Shown here: positions 1 through 7,740 of the stretch, piece after piece
Layout of the letters: each line of letters opens with the position of its first letter
How positions within the stretch are numbered: the stretch's first letter is position 1
NCBI GenBank assembly: GCA_002411515.1
Contig: DHTF01000072.1
Coordinates: 1,200-29,533 of the forward strand
Direction: 5' to 3'
DNA: 28,334 nt
DNA from: Proteiniphilum sp. UBA5267
Lineage (GTDB): Bacteria; Bacteroidota; Bacteroidia; Bacteroidales; Dysgonomonadaceae
The notes under the pieces: generated by a model
Database searches by the model: none
What the model saw: only the letters and a program-made list of their open reading frames with translations
Told to the model about the DNA's origin: nothing
Program-made: the position numbers and the translations under genes

Positions 1-128
1 TTTGGAGGACAAATGAAGACAAATGGAACCGGAATTTGCTTTTTCGGATTAAGATTGTTTACTTTGGAGTCTGGATATATTGTTGATATTCAATGAATCA
101 GTTTGTTTAACGATTAAATGTAAGGACA

Positions 129-770
129 ATGGCAACAATGAAAAATGGCTTGTGGGGAGGTGTCACGGGCAAGATTGGTGGCGTGGTAAGCGTTTCACGC
201 AATGGTGCGTACTATTTGAGGAGCCTGCCCGGGCATGTGAGAGATCCCCAATCGAAGAAGCAGGTCACGCAGCGTAGCCGGTTCACGACAATCCAGGCAT
301 TTTTGAAAACATTTACTCCTTTTATCCGAGTTGGATTCCAGTCGGAGGCGTTGGGGATGAGGAGTGCTTTCAATGCTGCCATGTCGTACAACGTACGGCA
401 TGCCGTGAAAGGTGAGGTGCCCGATTTTGAGGTCGATTATCTCAATGTAGTTGTTTCAACGGGGCTACTGCCCGTATCTCCCGTCCTGTTGTCTTCCGTT
501 GCAGAGGGGGTGCTGCATGTGGAGTGGGAGGAATGCAGTGAAAAGCGGGCAAAGAAGAGAGACCAGGTGATGCTGCTTGCTTACAATCGTGAGAAAAACA
601 GAGCGGAGTTTGATCTGCATGCCGGTAAAAGAGGTAGCCTGGCTACCACCTTACCCTTGCCGCCGAACTGGCAGGGCGATACCGTGGAGACCTATGTCGC
701 CTTTCTTTCGGCCGACGATCTGACCCTGGTGTCAGACAGCCAGTATGCCGGCCGGCATCGGGTGGAATGA
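129..770 (+). CDS. DUF6266 family protein
   Basis: A 213-residue protein whose N-terminus (MATMKNGLWGGVTGKIGGVV, then a short basic stretch and the SLPGHVRDPQSKKQ segment) has the layout of DUF6266: a glycine-rich 'NG..GG.TGK.G.VV' opening, then 'K.....Q...R..F......FL' with a long helix, and a beta-rich C-terminal half. The family is found mainly in Bacteroidota and has no assigned function. There is no signal peptide or membrane segment. The start at 129 is chosen because the family motif begins there, and a purine-rich TAAGGA lies just upstream. The gene stands alone on the plus strand and ends 3 bp before the stop codon of the convergent response regulator gene. Family assignment is from recalled sequence pattern only. 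Confidence 0.75.
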   Translation: MATMKNGLWGGVTGKIGGVVSVSRNGAYYLRSLPGHVRDPQSKKQVTQRSRFTTIQAFLKTFTPFIRVGFQSEALGMRSAFNAAMSYNVRHAVKGEVPDFEVDYLNVVVSTGLLPVSPVLLSSVAEGVLHVEWEECSEKRAKKRDQVMLLAYNREKNRAEFDLHAGKRGSLATTLPLPPNWQGDTVETYVAFLSADDLTLVSDSQYAGRHRVE

Positions 771-773
771 TAG

Positions 774-1466
774 CTACTTCAACAGCATCTCTTTTATCTC
801 TGTCCTGTAACTTTTTGATACGGGTAACTTATAGGTGTCAATTCCTAGCAGGTTGCCTTCGAGCGAGGTCACCTTATCGACGTTCACCACGAATGATTTG
901 TGTATCTGAACAAAGTTGTGTGGCGGCAATCTCTCGATGAATGCGCTCAAGGTAGCATGGGTGATGTATCTTTTTTTGGCCGTTTGTATTGAAATATAGT
1001 TATCGAGGGCTTCCACAAAGAGGATGTCGGCAAAATCTACTTTTTCGTATTTCTGTGTTGTTTTGATGAAGATTGATTCGGGTTGTGACTCATCTGCTTT
1101 TTCTTTCACAAACCAGTCGTATACTTTGTTAACGGCTTTATAGAACCGCTCAAATGAAACCGGCTTCAACAGGTAATCGGCGACCTCCAGTTCGAACCCT
1201 TTCAGCGCATATTGTTCGTAAGCACTTACAATGATTACCTTGGGCGGATTGGTCAGCCCCGAAAGCAATTCAATACCAGACAGGTAAGGCATCTCGATAT
1301 CGAGAAAGATCAAATCGACGGGTTGCTCTTTCAACACGTTGCCCAGTTGAATGCCGTCCTCACACAAGGCGACAAGTTCCAGGAAATCGATTTTCTCCAG
1401 ATAGCTTTGCAGGCCTTTCCGGGCCAGTGGCTCGTCGTCGGTTATGACACATCGTAATTTCACCAT
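774..1466 (-). CDS. LytTR-family response regulator
   Basis: A 230-residue response regulator. The receiver domain (about 1-120) shows the acidic pair D10/D11, the phospho-acceptor D56 in FLDIEMP, S81 and the conserved K101 in YLLKPVSFE. A LytTR DNA-binding domain follows (about 130-230), with the typical 'Y.SI.T' and 'F..IHKSFVVN' segments. Such proteins bind promoter direct repeats after phosphorylation by a LytS/YehU-type kinase. The gene start overlaps the end of the upstream kinase gene by 7 bp, which argues for translational coupling and makes the two a cognate pair. Targets cannot be read from the sequence; the outer-membrane barrel gene upstream in the same unit is the natural candidate. 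Confidence 0.93.
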   Translation of the reverse strand: MVKLRCVITDDEPLARKGLQSYLEKIDFLELVALCEDGIQLGNVLKEQPVDLIFLDIEMPYLSGIELLSGLTNPPKVIIVSAYEQYALKGFELEVADYLLKPVSFERFYKAVNKVYDWFVKEKADESQPESIFIKTTQKYEKVDFADILFVEALDNYISIQTAKKRYITHATLSAFIERLPPHNFVQIHKSFVVNVDKVTSLEGNLLGIDTYKLPVSKSYRTEIKEMLLK

Positions 1467-2491
1467 TCAATCCTTAAATTTGTGATAAATGAATTGTCCT
1501 TTTTCTTGGTTTCAAAGGTATACTTATCCGGGTAAAGCAGATTGAGTCTTCGTTGTAAGTTTTCGAGGCCAATGCCGAAATTCTTGTTTTTCGTTACCTG
1601 TGCAATCTCTGGAATGGAATTCTCCACGGTGAAACTGAGGCCTCCCTTTTTCAAAAGGGCCTCAATTTTTATCCAATAGTCGCCGCCCACATATTTGTAT
1701 GCATTCTCTACCAGCGGAAACAGCAACAGCGGATGTATCGGTTGAACATTCAACTGCGGGTCGAAACGAACGGAAAGATGAAACGTCTCCGGCATTCTTA
1801 CCTTCTGGAAGGCAATATAATTGCGAATGAACTTCAGTTCCTGTTCAATCATGACGGTTTGGTTGATGTCGTAAAGCTGATAGCGCAACAGTTCGGAGAG
1901 TTGCTCAATAGATTTTCGGGGCGCTTCATTCTCCTCGTCGATCTGGAAATAGATCGCATTGAGCGCATTGAATAGAAAGTGGGGATGAAACTGCACCTTC
2001 AGGAAATTCAGTTCTGTCTCCATCTGTGTATTCTTGATTTGCTGTGTCAGCGTCTTCTGATTGACATACGCCTGGAGCAAATCACCACCTCTGAATATCG
2101 AATAGTAAATCACCAGAAACAGCGTCACCATAATTTCGGCAATAACCAGGTCGTCGATGTCCACCGGATCTCCCGTCATGAAATGTACGAGATAAAGAAA
2201 GGGTATGATGATCAATATTCCGGAGAGGGTGACGATCAAATACTCCGTGATGAGTTTTTTCAATGAGAGCCGGGTCTCTTTGGCTTTCTGACGTTTGATA
2301 AAATAGAGTAGGGAGAATTGAATGAGATAGAATATGACAATCACTGAGATGATTTCTATCAGATTCAGCACAAGGGGGCGTTCCCAGAATTTGGCTTCCT
2401 GGGGCACATCACTCACCAGGCGAATGGTTGTCATAACCAGGAGGCCAAAGATGACCGGCGAGATCCAAAACCATGCATTCCTTTTTCTCAT
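1460..2491 (-). CDS. LytS/YehU-type sensor histidine kinase
   Basis: A 343-residue membrane kinase. Four hydrophobic segments (about 8-26, 41-64, 82-104, 116-132) are followed by a coiled linker and the His_kinase (PF06580) core with FHPHFLFNALN, in which H171 is the expected phosphorylated histidine. The C-terminal ATPase domain has the N-box (PLVENAYKY) and the glycine box (NFGIGLENLQRRL). There is no recognisable extracellular sensor domain, so the signal is probably sensed in the membrane or through a partner. The gene lies 17 bp downstream of the outer-membrane barrel gene and overlaps the response regulator gene, so the three genes probably form one unit. A TATCTTTG box at 2512-2519 could give the pair an additional promoter. 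Confidence 0.92.
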   Translation of the reverse strand: MRKRNAWFWISPVIFGLLVMTTIRLVSDVPQEAKFWERPLVLNLIEIISVIVIFYLIQFSLLYFIKRQKAKETRLSLKKLITEYLIVTLSGILIIIPFLYLVHFMTGDPVDIDDLVIAEIMVTLFLVIYYSIFRGGDLLQAYVNQKTLTQQIKNTQMETELNFLKVQFHPHFLFNALNAIYFQIDEENEAPRKSIEQLSELLRYQLYDINQTVMIEQELKFIRNYIAFQKVRMPETFHLSVRFDPQLNVQPIHPLLLFPLVENAYKYVGGDYWIKIEALLKKGGLSFTVENSIPEIAQVTKNKNFGIGLENLQRRLNLLYPDKYTFETKKKDNSFITNLRIEW

Positions 2492-2508
2492 ACGTATTGA
2501 TTTACTTG

Positions 2509-4878
2509 CTACAAAGATATTCGTTTTGTGTCAATCTCTTTTTGATTGGGACTCTTTTTTAGATCGGAGCCTTTTTTAAACCGATAGGAGAATGAAATAC
2601 CAAAAACGGCATGGTCGTTGAATTCATCGGTCGAGGCATACCCTCCGTTTATGATTCCCTTTACCCGGGTCCGGTTGGTATGAAACCAGTCGTTTGAAAA
2701 GATACTGAGCGTGGCGTTCCCATCGAAAAAGTTCTTTTGAATACCCCCCGAGATCTGGTATACCGGCATCACGTCGATCTGGCCGTAAGCCATGCGGCTG
2801 TTGTAGAAGCCGCTCACTTCGCCCGACCATCCCCACGGTAAACGAATGCGGTTTTGAATGCCCACCTGAAAGGTGAAGCCGCTGTTTTCCACGGGAACAC
2901 CATTCTCTGTCCATCTGTACCTGTTTTGCACCAGTTCGGTGTGGATGTTCGTATGAAACCAATCGGCCAGTGACATTCCCGCCGCATCACCCTGTATGCC
3001 CCAGGAGTAGAATGATGACATGTTGGTAGGCATCACCAGGACGCGTTTTGTGCCCGGTTGAATGTTGTACGACTTGATGATCGCCTGACGGGTACGGGTG
3101 TAAAACAGCCCCAGCTTATATGCTTTGTGCAGGGTGTAGGCCAGGTTAATGCGATCGGTAAACTGGGGTTTGAGCTCGGTGTTACTCTGTTCGTAGGTAT
3201 AACTGTCGAAAACGTAGACGAAAGGGTTTAGGTCACGATAATTGGGCCGGTCGATCCGTCGGTCGTAGGTGAGCGTGAATGCATTGTTTTCCGATGAACG
3301 CCAGCTGACCAGCATATTGGGGAAGAGGTGCGTATAGGATTGATCGATTGCATCTGTGTGGATGTTGGTGTTTTCGGCCCGTAGGCCGATTTCTGCAGTC
3401 ACGGCTTCATTTTCCAGTCTGCTGCTGAGGTAGATTGCATTGATATTCTCTTTGTAAAAGAAGGTTGTACGTAGTTTCGGGTCGTTGATCCACTCTTCGT
3501 GATCCATTTTCTTGTAGTCCGATTGGTTGTGGATATCCACCAGATCGCTTTTTGCCCCGGCGTCGAGTTGCCATCTGTTGTTGAAAGGGTAAGCCAGGTC
3601 CACACGTCCCGAAACCATTTTGATGGTTCCATTTTTCAGTGCATGAGAGCCGGTGCCGGTAGAGGTCCCTTCGCCCGTGGAGATCAGGTCATGATGCATC
3701 TGAGTCTCATCGATTGCATAATACAACCCATTGGCCGATGCCGAGATCTCTTTCCCGAGAGAATCAATTTGATGCTGGAGATAGAGCGTTGCGTTGATGT
3801 TCTTGCTGTGCTGTCGGTTGTCGGTACGGGAAGAGAGGGTGGAGTCGGAGGGTGATGCGAGCGTATAAAAGAGAGAGGACAGCGAGCCGTTTATAGTTTT
3901 TTCCCCGATGTTCCCTCTCAGGCTCATTCCAACGGTTGTTTGCGGATGGGCGTAATAGTCGATGCCTGCATTGAAATAGTGCGACCGGTTGTTTTGTTTC
4001 CGATAGGAATCCTGGTCAAAGAGGATCTTCGGCTCGTTGGCAATTTCCGGATACATGCGGGTAATCATCAGATCCACATAATCGTTTCCACGGTAATAAC
4101 CGTACATTCCACTCATATTCAGCTTATTCTGATGATACCCTAGCGAAAGATTGTTGTTGCTTCGTCCGTACTTACCTTGTTCGTAGTGGGTGTTGTAGTT
4201 GATGTGGTATCCTGCGGAATGTTTTTTGAGGGTGTAGATATCGATGATTCCTGCATTTCCGGCTGCATCATGCCGGGCAGAGGGATGATGGATCAGATCA
4301 ATTTTATTGAGTGACGATGCTGGCAGGGAGATCAGGTAGTTCACCAGATCGGTGCCACTGAGGTAAGAGTCTTTGCCATCGACAAGAATTTTCACACCCG
4401 ATTTCCCATTCAGGAACAGGGTGCCATCGCTGTTGAGAATGATGCCGGGCATGTTCTTCAACACCGAATAGGCACTTCCCGAAAAGGTGGTGGGTGACAT
4501 AGCCGGGTAGACTGTTGTTTTTTCGGCCGTGATCAGCAGGGTCGGCTTTTGTGCCTTGATCACCACCTCATCCATCAGCTTCACGTCCGGCTGAAGGGTG
4601 ATCGTCATCTTCTTCTCGGGAACGACCTCCAGCGGTATGTAACCGATAAAAGAGCAGCTCAGCAATTTGGTGTCGGCAGGGATCTCCAGTTGAAACTCAC
4701 CCTTCAGGTCGGTTGAAGTTCCTGTTGATGTCCCTGGTATCACAATATTCCCCCCGACCAGCGGAGTGCCCGTCTCGTCGAGGAGTGTTCCCTGTATCGT
4801 CATTGATTGTTGCCCCCATAGCAGGGAGAGACCGAGACATTGAATCAACACAGCGCATAACATGATCTTTTTCATCAT
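2509..4878 (-). CDS. TonB-dependent-receptor-like outer-membrane beta-barrel protein
   Basis: A 789-residue secreted outer-membrane protein. A signal peptide (about 1-22, basic MMKK then a hydrophobic core ending LLWGQ) is followed by a CarboxypepD_reg-like beta-sandwich (about 26-106), a plug-like region (about 125-225, with LKNMPGI, a short IDG-like 'ILVDGKDSYLSG' and 'NAGIIDIYT'), and a long barrel resembling OMP_b-brl_3 (PF14905). The last barrel strand (VFGISFSYRF) is followed by an unusual lysine-rich tail of about 20 residues. The plug suggests TonB-linked uptake or signalling, but the ligand is unknown; no SusD partner is adjacent, so glycan uptake is not indicated. The gene heads a unit with the LytS/LytT pair. 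A second ATG lies immediately after the chosen one. Confidence 0.88.
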   Translation of the reverse strand: MMKKIMLCAVLIQCLGLSLLWGQQSMTIQGTLLDETGTPLVGGNIVIPGTSTGTSTDLKGEFQLEIPADTKLLSCSFIGYIPLEVVPEKKMTITLQPDVKLMDEVVIKAQKPTLLITAEKTTVYPAMSPTTFSGSAYSVLKNMPGIILNSDGTLFLNGKSGVKILVDGKDSYLSGTDLVNYLISLPASSLNKIDLIHHPSARHDAAGNAGIIDIYTLKKHSAGYHINYNTHYEQGKYGRSNNNLSLGYHQNKLNMSGMYGYYRGNDYVDLMITRMYPEIANEPKILFDQDSYRKQNNRSHYFNAGIDYYAHPQTTVGMSLRGNIGEKTINGSLSSLFYTLASPSDSTLSSRTDNRQHSKNINATLYLQHQIDSLGKEISASANGLYYAIDETQMHHDLISTGEGTSTGTGSHALKNGTIKMVSGRVDLAYPFNNRWQLDAGAKSDLVDIHNQSDYKKMDHEEWINDPKLRTTFFYKENINAIYLSSRLENEAVTAEIGLRAENTNIHTDAIDQSYTHLFPNMLVSWRSSENNAFTLTYDRRIDRPNYRDLNPFVYVFDSYTYEQSNTELKPQFTDRINLAYTLHKAYKLGLFYTRTRQAIIKSYNIQPGTKRVLVMPTNMSSFYSWGIQGDAAGMSLADWFHTNIHTELVQNRYRWTENGVPVENSGFTFQVGIQNRIRLPWGWSGEVSGFYNSRMAYGQIDVMPVYQISGGIQKNFFDGNATLSIFSNDWFHTNRTRVKGIINGGYASTDEFNDHAVFGISFSYRFKKGSDLKKSPNQKEIDTKRISL
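2512..2519 (-). promoter_or_regulatory. Possible internal -7 box (TATCTTTG) before the histidine kinase
   Basis: The minus strand reads TATCTTTG 20 bp upstream of the kinase start, inside the last codons and stop of the barrel gene. It matches TAnnTTTG, but no clear -33 TTTG accompanies it. It could let the kinase-regulator pair be expressed without the barrel. Confidence 0.35.
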
Positions 4879-4892
4879 TCCCTTTTTTGATG

Positions 4893-4900
4893 CAAAAGTA
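4893..4900 (-). promoter_or_regulatory. Possible -7 box (TACTTTTG) for the outer-membrane barrel gene
   Basis: The minus strand reads TACTTTTG, matching the Bacteroidota TAnnTTTG -7 consensus, 14 bp before the start codon. No TTTG lies at the usual -33 distance, and the implied leader would be under 12 nt, so the assignment is weak. Confidence 0.3.
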
Positions 4901-5051
4901 GGTTTGCCTCAAAGGTCATGTGAAATTATTTTGGCGAAATGCTGTTTTTTGCGGGTGAAAGGCTGTCAAACTTTGTGTAACATTCTTTATCAAGCCCCAT
5001 TCTAATGTTGACAATGTGGGTGCACATCAGCCCGCCCTTTTTCTTTTTGTA

Positions 5052-5969
5052 TCATTGTTCATCTTCTCCTACGTTCAGTAAGGTGATCCCTGTCAGATTG
5101 GCTAAATTGGTTTTTAAAAAAGCATAGGTTATTTTATCGGCTTTACAGTCGATAAACTCAACCTGTTTCATTTTCTTGTTATTCTTAAAGAAGGTATTAA
5201 TCAATGTGACATGTATGAATTTGACTTTTTTAAAACCACAATTTTCAAAAGAGCATTCTTCTAATCTGCCTTCGAAAGTAATATCGCCAAAATATGTGTC
5301 GGTAAATGAGGTGAGAGCCCACAAGGTATTCGTAATGATACTATTTTCAATGCCGCTTGATTTAAATTTACTCCTGGTGAAATCGGCACCTGTAAAGTCG
5401 CAGTTTTGTATATAACTGCCTGTAATTTCCGTTTCTCGGAGCGAACAATTATTAAAATGGTTACTGCCCAAATTCGAGTTTTGTATATGACTTTTACTGA
5501 TGTCGGAGTTTGAGAAATCGCACTGGACCACATTGTTGTTTTTTAGAATAAGTCCCGACATTTCCGAACCAATAAATTGACAATTCAGCATATTTGACGA
5601 ACTGAATTTCTCATGCAGGTTCTTTAACCCTGAAAAATCGGTATTCACCAAATTCAGCTTAGACAGATCCCAACTCAGATTTTTCTTTTGTTGCTCAGTT
5701 GATAATTCCACATATTGACTTTCCAATGGCTCACTTGTTGACGTTCCGGTGACCGAGGATTGAAAACTCTCTGAAAAATAGTTCAAGTCCACACCCAGTA
5801 TTGCGGCAAGACGATCAAAAGTTGTAATGTCGGGCATTGATTCTCCACGCTCCCATTTACCCACTGCCTGGGGACTGATAAATAGTTGTTGAGCAAGCTC
5901 AGTTTGAGAAATACCCATTTTCTTGCGTGCTTCGGCAATTTTATTGCCAATTCTTTTTGTTTCTAACAT
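5052..5969 (-). CDS. XRE-type HTH protein fused to a pentapeptide-repeat domain
   Basis: A 305-residue protein with two parts. Residues about 7-62 form a Cro/C1-type helix-turn-helix (RKKMGISQTELAQQLFISPQ, then AVGKWERGESMPD and a FDRLAAILGV helix). After a Ser/Thr-rich linker (about 70-95), residues about 100-290 carry pentapeptide-type repeats of A(D/N)(L/F)-like quintets (for example NTDFSGL, CDFSNSDIS, CDFTGADFTRSKF, CSFENCGF) that fold as a right-handed quadrilateral beta-helix. Free-standing pentapeptide proteins such as Qnr and MfpA mimic DNA and bind gyrase; whether this domain does so, or acts as an oligomerisation or ligand module of a repressor, is not visible. The gene is transcribed alone from a well-formed promoter at 5998-6029. 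Confidence 0.85.
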   Translation of the reverse strand: MLETKRIGNKIAEARKKMGISQTELAQQLFISPQAVGKWERGESMPDITTFDRLAAILGVDLNYFSESFQSSVTGTSTSEPLESQYVELSTEQQKKNLSWDLSKLNLVNTDFSGLKNLHEKFSSSNMLNCQFIGSEMSGLILKNNNVVQCDFSNSDISKSHIQNSNLGSNHFNNCSLRETEITGSYIQNCDFTGADFTRSKFKSSGIENSIITNTLWALTSFTDTYFGDITFEGRLEECSFENCGFKKVKFIHVTLINTFFKNNKKMKQVEFIDCKADKITYAFLKTNLANLTGITLLNVGEDEQ

Positions 5970-5997
5970 ACGTTTAATTTTAAAATTTATGATGAAA

Positions 5998-6029
5998 CAA
6001 AGGTATTTTGATGCATGCCTTAAATCAAA
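5998..6029 (-). promoter_or_regulatory. Bacteroidota promoter of the HTH-pentapeptide gene
   Basis: On the minus strand a TTTG (-33, at 6026-6029) is followed after 20 bp by TACCTTTG (-7, at 5998-6005). Both boxes and the spacing match the Bacteroidota sigma consensus. The predicted start of transcription is near 5990, giving a leader of about 20 nt before the ATG at 5969. Confidence 0.65.
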
Positions 6030-6191
6030 AAAAAGTAGTTATTTGTAGTTGTAATCTAGCTACATCTGGTTGTATTTTGCAACTAGCAGTTTCAATGATT
6101 TATGATTCATTCATAATGAGAAAGATCTACATCAAGTACATATCACCGAATTGTGTACAACATATGGAGGTTGTGATCCGGAATAGTACTT

Positions 6192-6211
6192 GATAATTGC
6201 TATCAATTATC
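6192..6211 (-). terminator. Hairpin immediately after the methyltransferase stop codon
   Basis: GATAATTG (6192-6199) and CAATTATC (6204-6211) form a perfect 8-bp stem with a 4-nt loop, starting directly after the stop codon of the methyltransferase gene. It is AT-rich and lacks a following T-run on the minus strand, so it may be a weak terminator or an mRNA 3'-end stabiliser. Confidence 0.4.
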
Positions 6212-6973
6212 CTATCTTTCTGCAATTACCAACATCTCGAAATCATTTGTTGTTAATTTATCCGCACGGGAAAAAGCACCAAGTGTTGCGCCGAAAATCT
6301 CAACTTTTTTGAATCCCAGCGTTTTCAACAACCACGTGATTTCACTGGGAATATAATATCTCTCGTTACATTCGAGTTCTTTTTCAATGCCATTGTCATC
6401 TACAACTTTGGTAATATTGTAATCTCTGAATGTCATCAAGTCGAAGGTGTTCTTGTGATAGGTCGCATTCCCTTCGTCGGTAGTTGAAGCACAAAACTCT
6501 CCGATAGAATTAAATATTGGGAACAGACCATTGAGTGTAGTAAAAATAAATTTTGCATTTTCCTTCAACGACCTGGAAACATTTTTAAGAATCTCATAAT
6601 TCATTTCATCCGTTTCCATTAAAGGGAAACTACCTTCACACATCATGATTGCTACATCAAAGTGTTTGTCAAAAGGCAGATCTCGTGCATCGTGTTGTAA
6701 AAAAACAACTTGCACTCCATTTTGTTTTGCCTTATCTCTTGCTTTTTCAAGTAAAGATTCGGACAAATCAATTCCGGTCATTAAATAACCTCTCTTCGAC
6801 AATTCAATGGAATGACGCCCAGTGCCGCATCCTACATCAATAATTTTTAATGCTTTATTGTGATTAATTTCTTTCTCAATGAAATCACATTCACCCATTG
6901 TCCCCTGTGCAAAACTTTCGTTGTCGTATTTCTCGCCGTAGTTTTCGAACAACTTTTCATACCACTGTTTCAT
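6212..6973 (-). CDS. Class I SAM-dependent methyltransferase
   Basis: A 253-residue Rossmann-fold methyltransferase. Motif I is IIDVGCGTGRHS (about 50-61), followed by the acidic end of strand 2 (GIDLSES), a motif II-like HDARDLPFD and FDVAIMMCEG. The C-terminal half (about 150-250) is beta-rich and family-specific; the substrate cannot be inferred. The start at 6973 is preferred over the ATG at 7006 because methyltransferases of this kind open with 'WYEKLFENYGEKYD', and because this ATG overlaps the stop of the preceding small frame as ATGA, a coupled stop-start. It is the last gene of a three-gene unit: zinc-ribbon membrane protein, truncated GNAT, methyltransferase. Confidence 0.88.
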   Translation of the reverse strand: MKQWYEKLFENYGEKYDNESFAQGTMGECDFIEKEINHNKALKIIDVGCGTGRHSIELSKRGYLMTGIDLSESLLEKARDKAKQNGVQVVFLQHDARDLPFDKHFDVAIMMCEGSFPLMETDEMNYEILKNVSRSLKENAKFIFTTLNGLFPIFNSIGEFCASTTDEGNATYHKNTFDLMTFRDYNITKVVDDNGIEKELECNERYYIPSEITWLLKTLGFKKVEIFGATLGAFSRADKLTTNDFEMLVIAER

Positions 6974-7164
6974 GTTATTTTCTTTTGTTTGTATGCAACA
7001 TTGCATTCCCGTAAATCCTTTTTAAGGTAAATCATGTCAATGAGCTGTATGTCACCATCGAACATCATATTTTCTTGCTCATCGGCCAACAGCAACAAGT
7101 CAAGAAAATCTTTCTTATTATCTTTAATAATTTCTATTTTCACCCTTTCTCTGCTTTCAAGCAT
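6970..7164 (-). pseudogene. GNAT acetyltransferase gene with its middle deleted, still in frame
   Basis: This 64-codon frame joins two ends of a known kind of acetyltransferase. The first part (IEIIKDNKKDFLDLLLLADE, then QENM) looks like the N-terminus of a GNAT protein; the second (FDGDIQLIDMIYLKKDL) looks like the last strand region of the same family. The acetyl-CoA binding core, including the R/QxxGxG/A loop, is absent, so about 100 residues seem to have been lost without breaking the frame. It can hardly be an active enzyme. The frame begins directly after the stop codon of the zinc-ribbon gene, and its TGA overlaps the methyltransferase ATG (ATGA), so it may survive as a translational bridge. 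The start could also be a GTG a few codons in. Confidence 0.65.
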
Positions 7165-7665
7165 CTATTTTTTCTGTTCTCTTTTTATTACATTTTCGGC
7201 CATTTTGATCTTTGCTAATCCATAAACAAATCCTGATATAATAATTACCTTCATAATCAATCCGCTCATTAGCAACTTTGGATCGATTAGACCTGTAACG
7301 ATATAGATTATAATCAAAACAATGAATCCTAAGAGCAATGAGAAGAATGGCTCTTTGAAAGAAAGAAAACCAAGGCCTATTAACGAAATGCTATATATTA
7401 TAGTGACTATATGAATTGTAGTATATTGTGCAGACATTAAGAAAATGATTGAAACTAAAAGATTAATTCCTCCAATAATAAAAAGGACAAATCTAGCGTA
7501 ATCAGCACTCTCAATACCTTCTTTAACTGTTTTCAACTTTTTGATTCTCTGTGACATGAATTTGTATTTATCCATGTCATTTCCGCTAAATGGATAGCCG
7601 CAAGAACAAATATCCGTTTGATTCTCGAATTCTGAGTAACAATTTGGGCAATATACTTTTTTCAT
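7165..7665 (-). CDS. Zinc-ribbon membrane protein of unknown function
   Basis: A 166-residue protein. The N-terminus has a small zinc ribbon with cysteines 6, 9, 20 and 22 (CPNC...CSC). A basic linker (about 36-52) and four hydrophobic segments follow (about 57-80, 84-101, 106-127, 130-150), with a lysine-rich C-terminus. It is thus an inner-membrane protein with a cytoplasmic metal-binding head. I recognise no family with a known role. The frame ends directly before the truncated GNAT frame, which itself overlaps the methyltransferase gene, so the three are probably cotranscribed. Confidence 0.75.
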   Translation of the reverse strand: MKKVYCPNCYSEFENQTDICSCGYPFSGNDMDKYKFMSQRIKKLKTVKEGIESADYARFVLFIIGGINLLVSIIFLMSAQYTTIHIVTIIYSISLIGLGFLSFKEPFFSLLLGFIVLIIIYIVTGLIDPKLLMSGLIMKVIIISGFVYGLAKIKMAENVIKREQKK

Positions 7666-7740
7666 AAATAAATGATTTTATAATTTGTCCATATTAGTTT
7701 GTTATTGATGTCAAAGCAAATAATCCTGTTTTTTATATGA

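Noticed and set aside
6008..6193. Plus-strand 61-codon open frame
   Set aside because: It covers the promoter and inverted repeats of the HTH-pentapeptide gene, has no ribosome-binding site and no family pattern.
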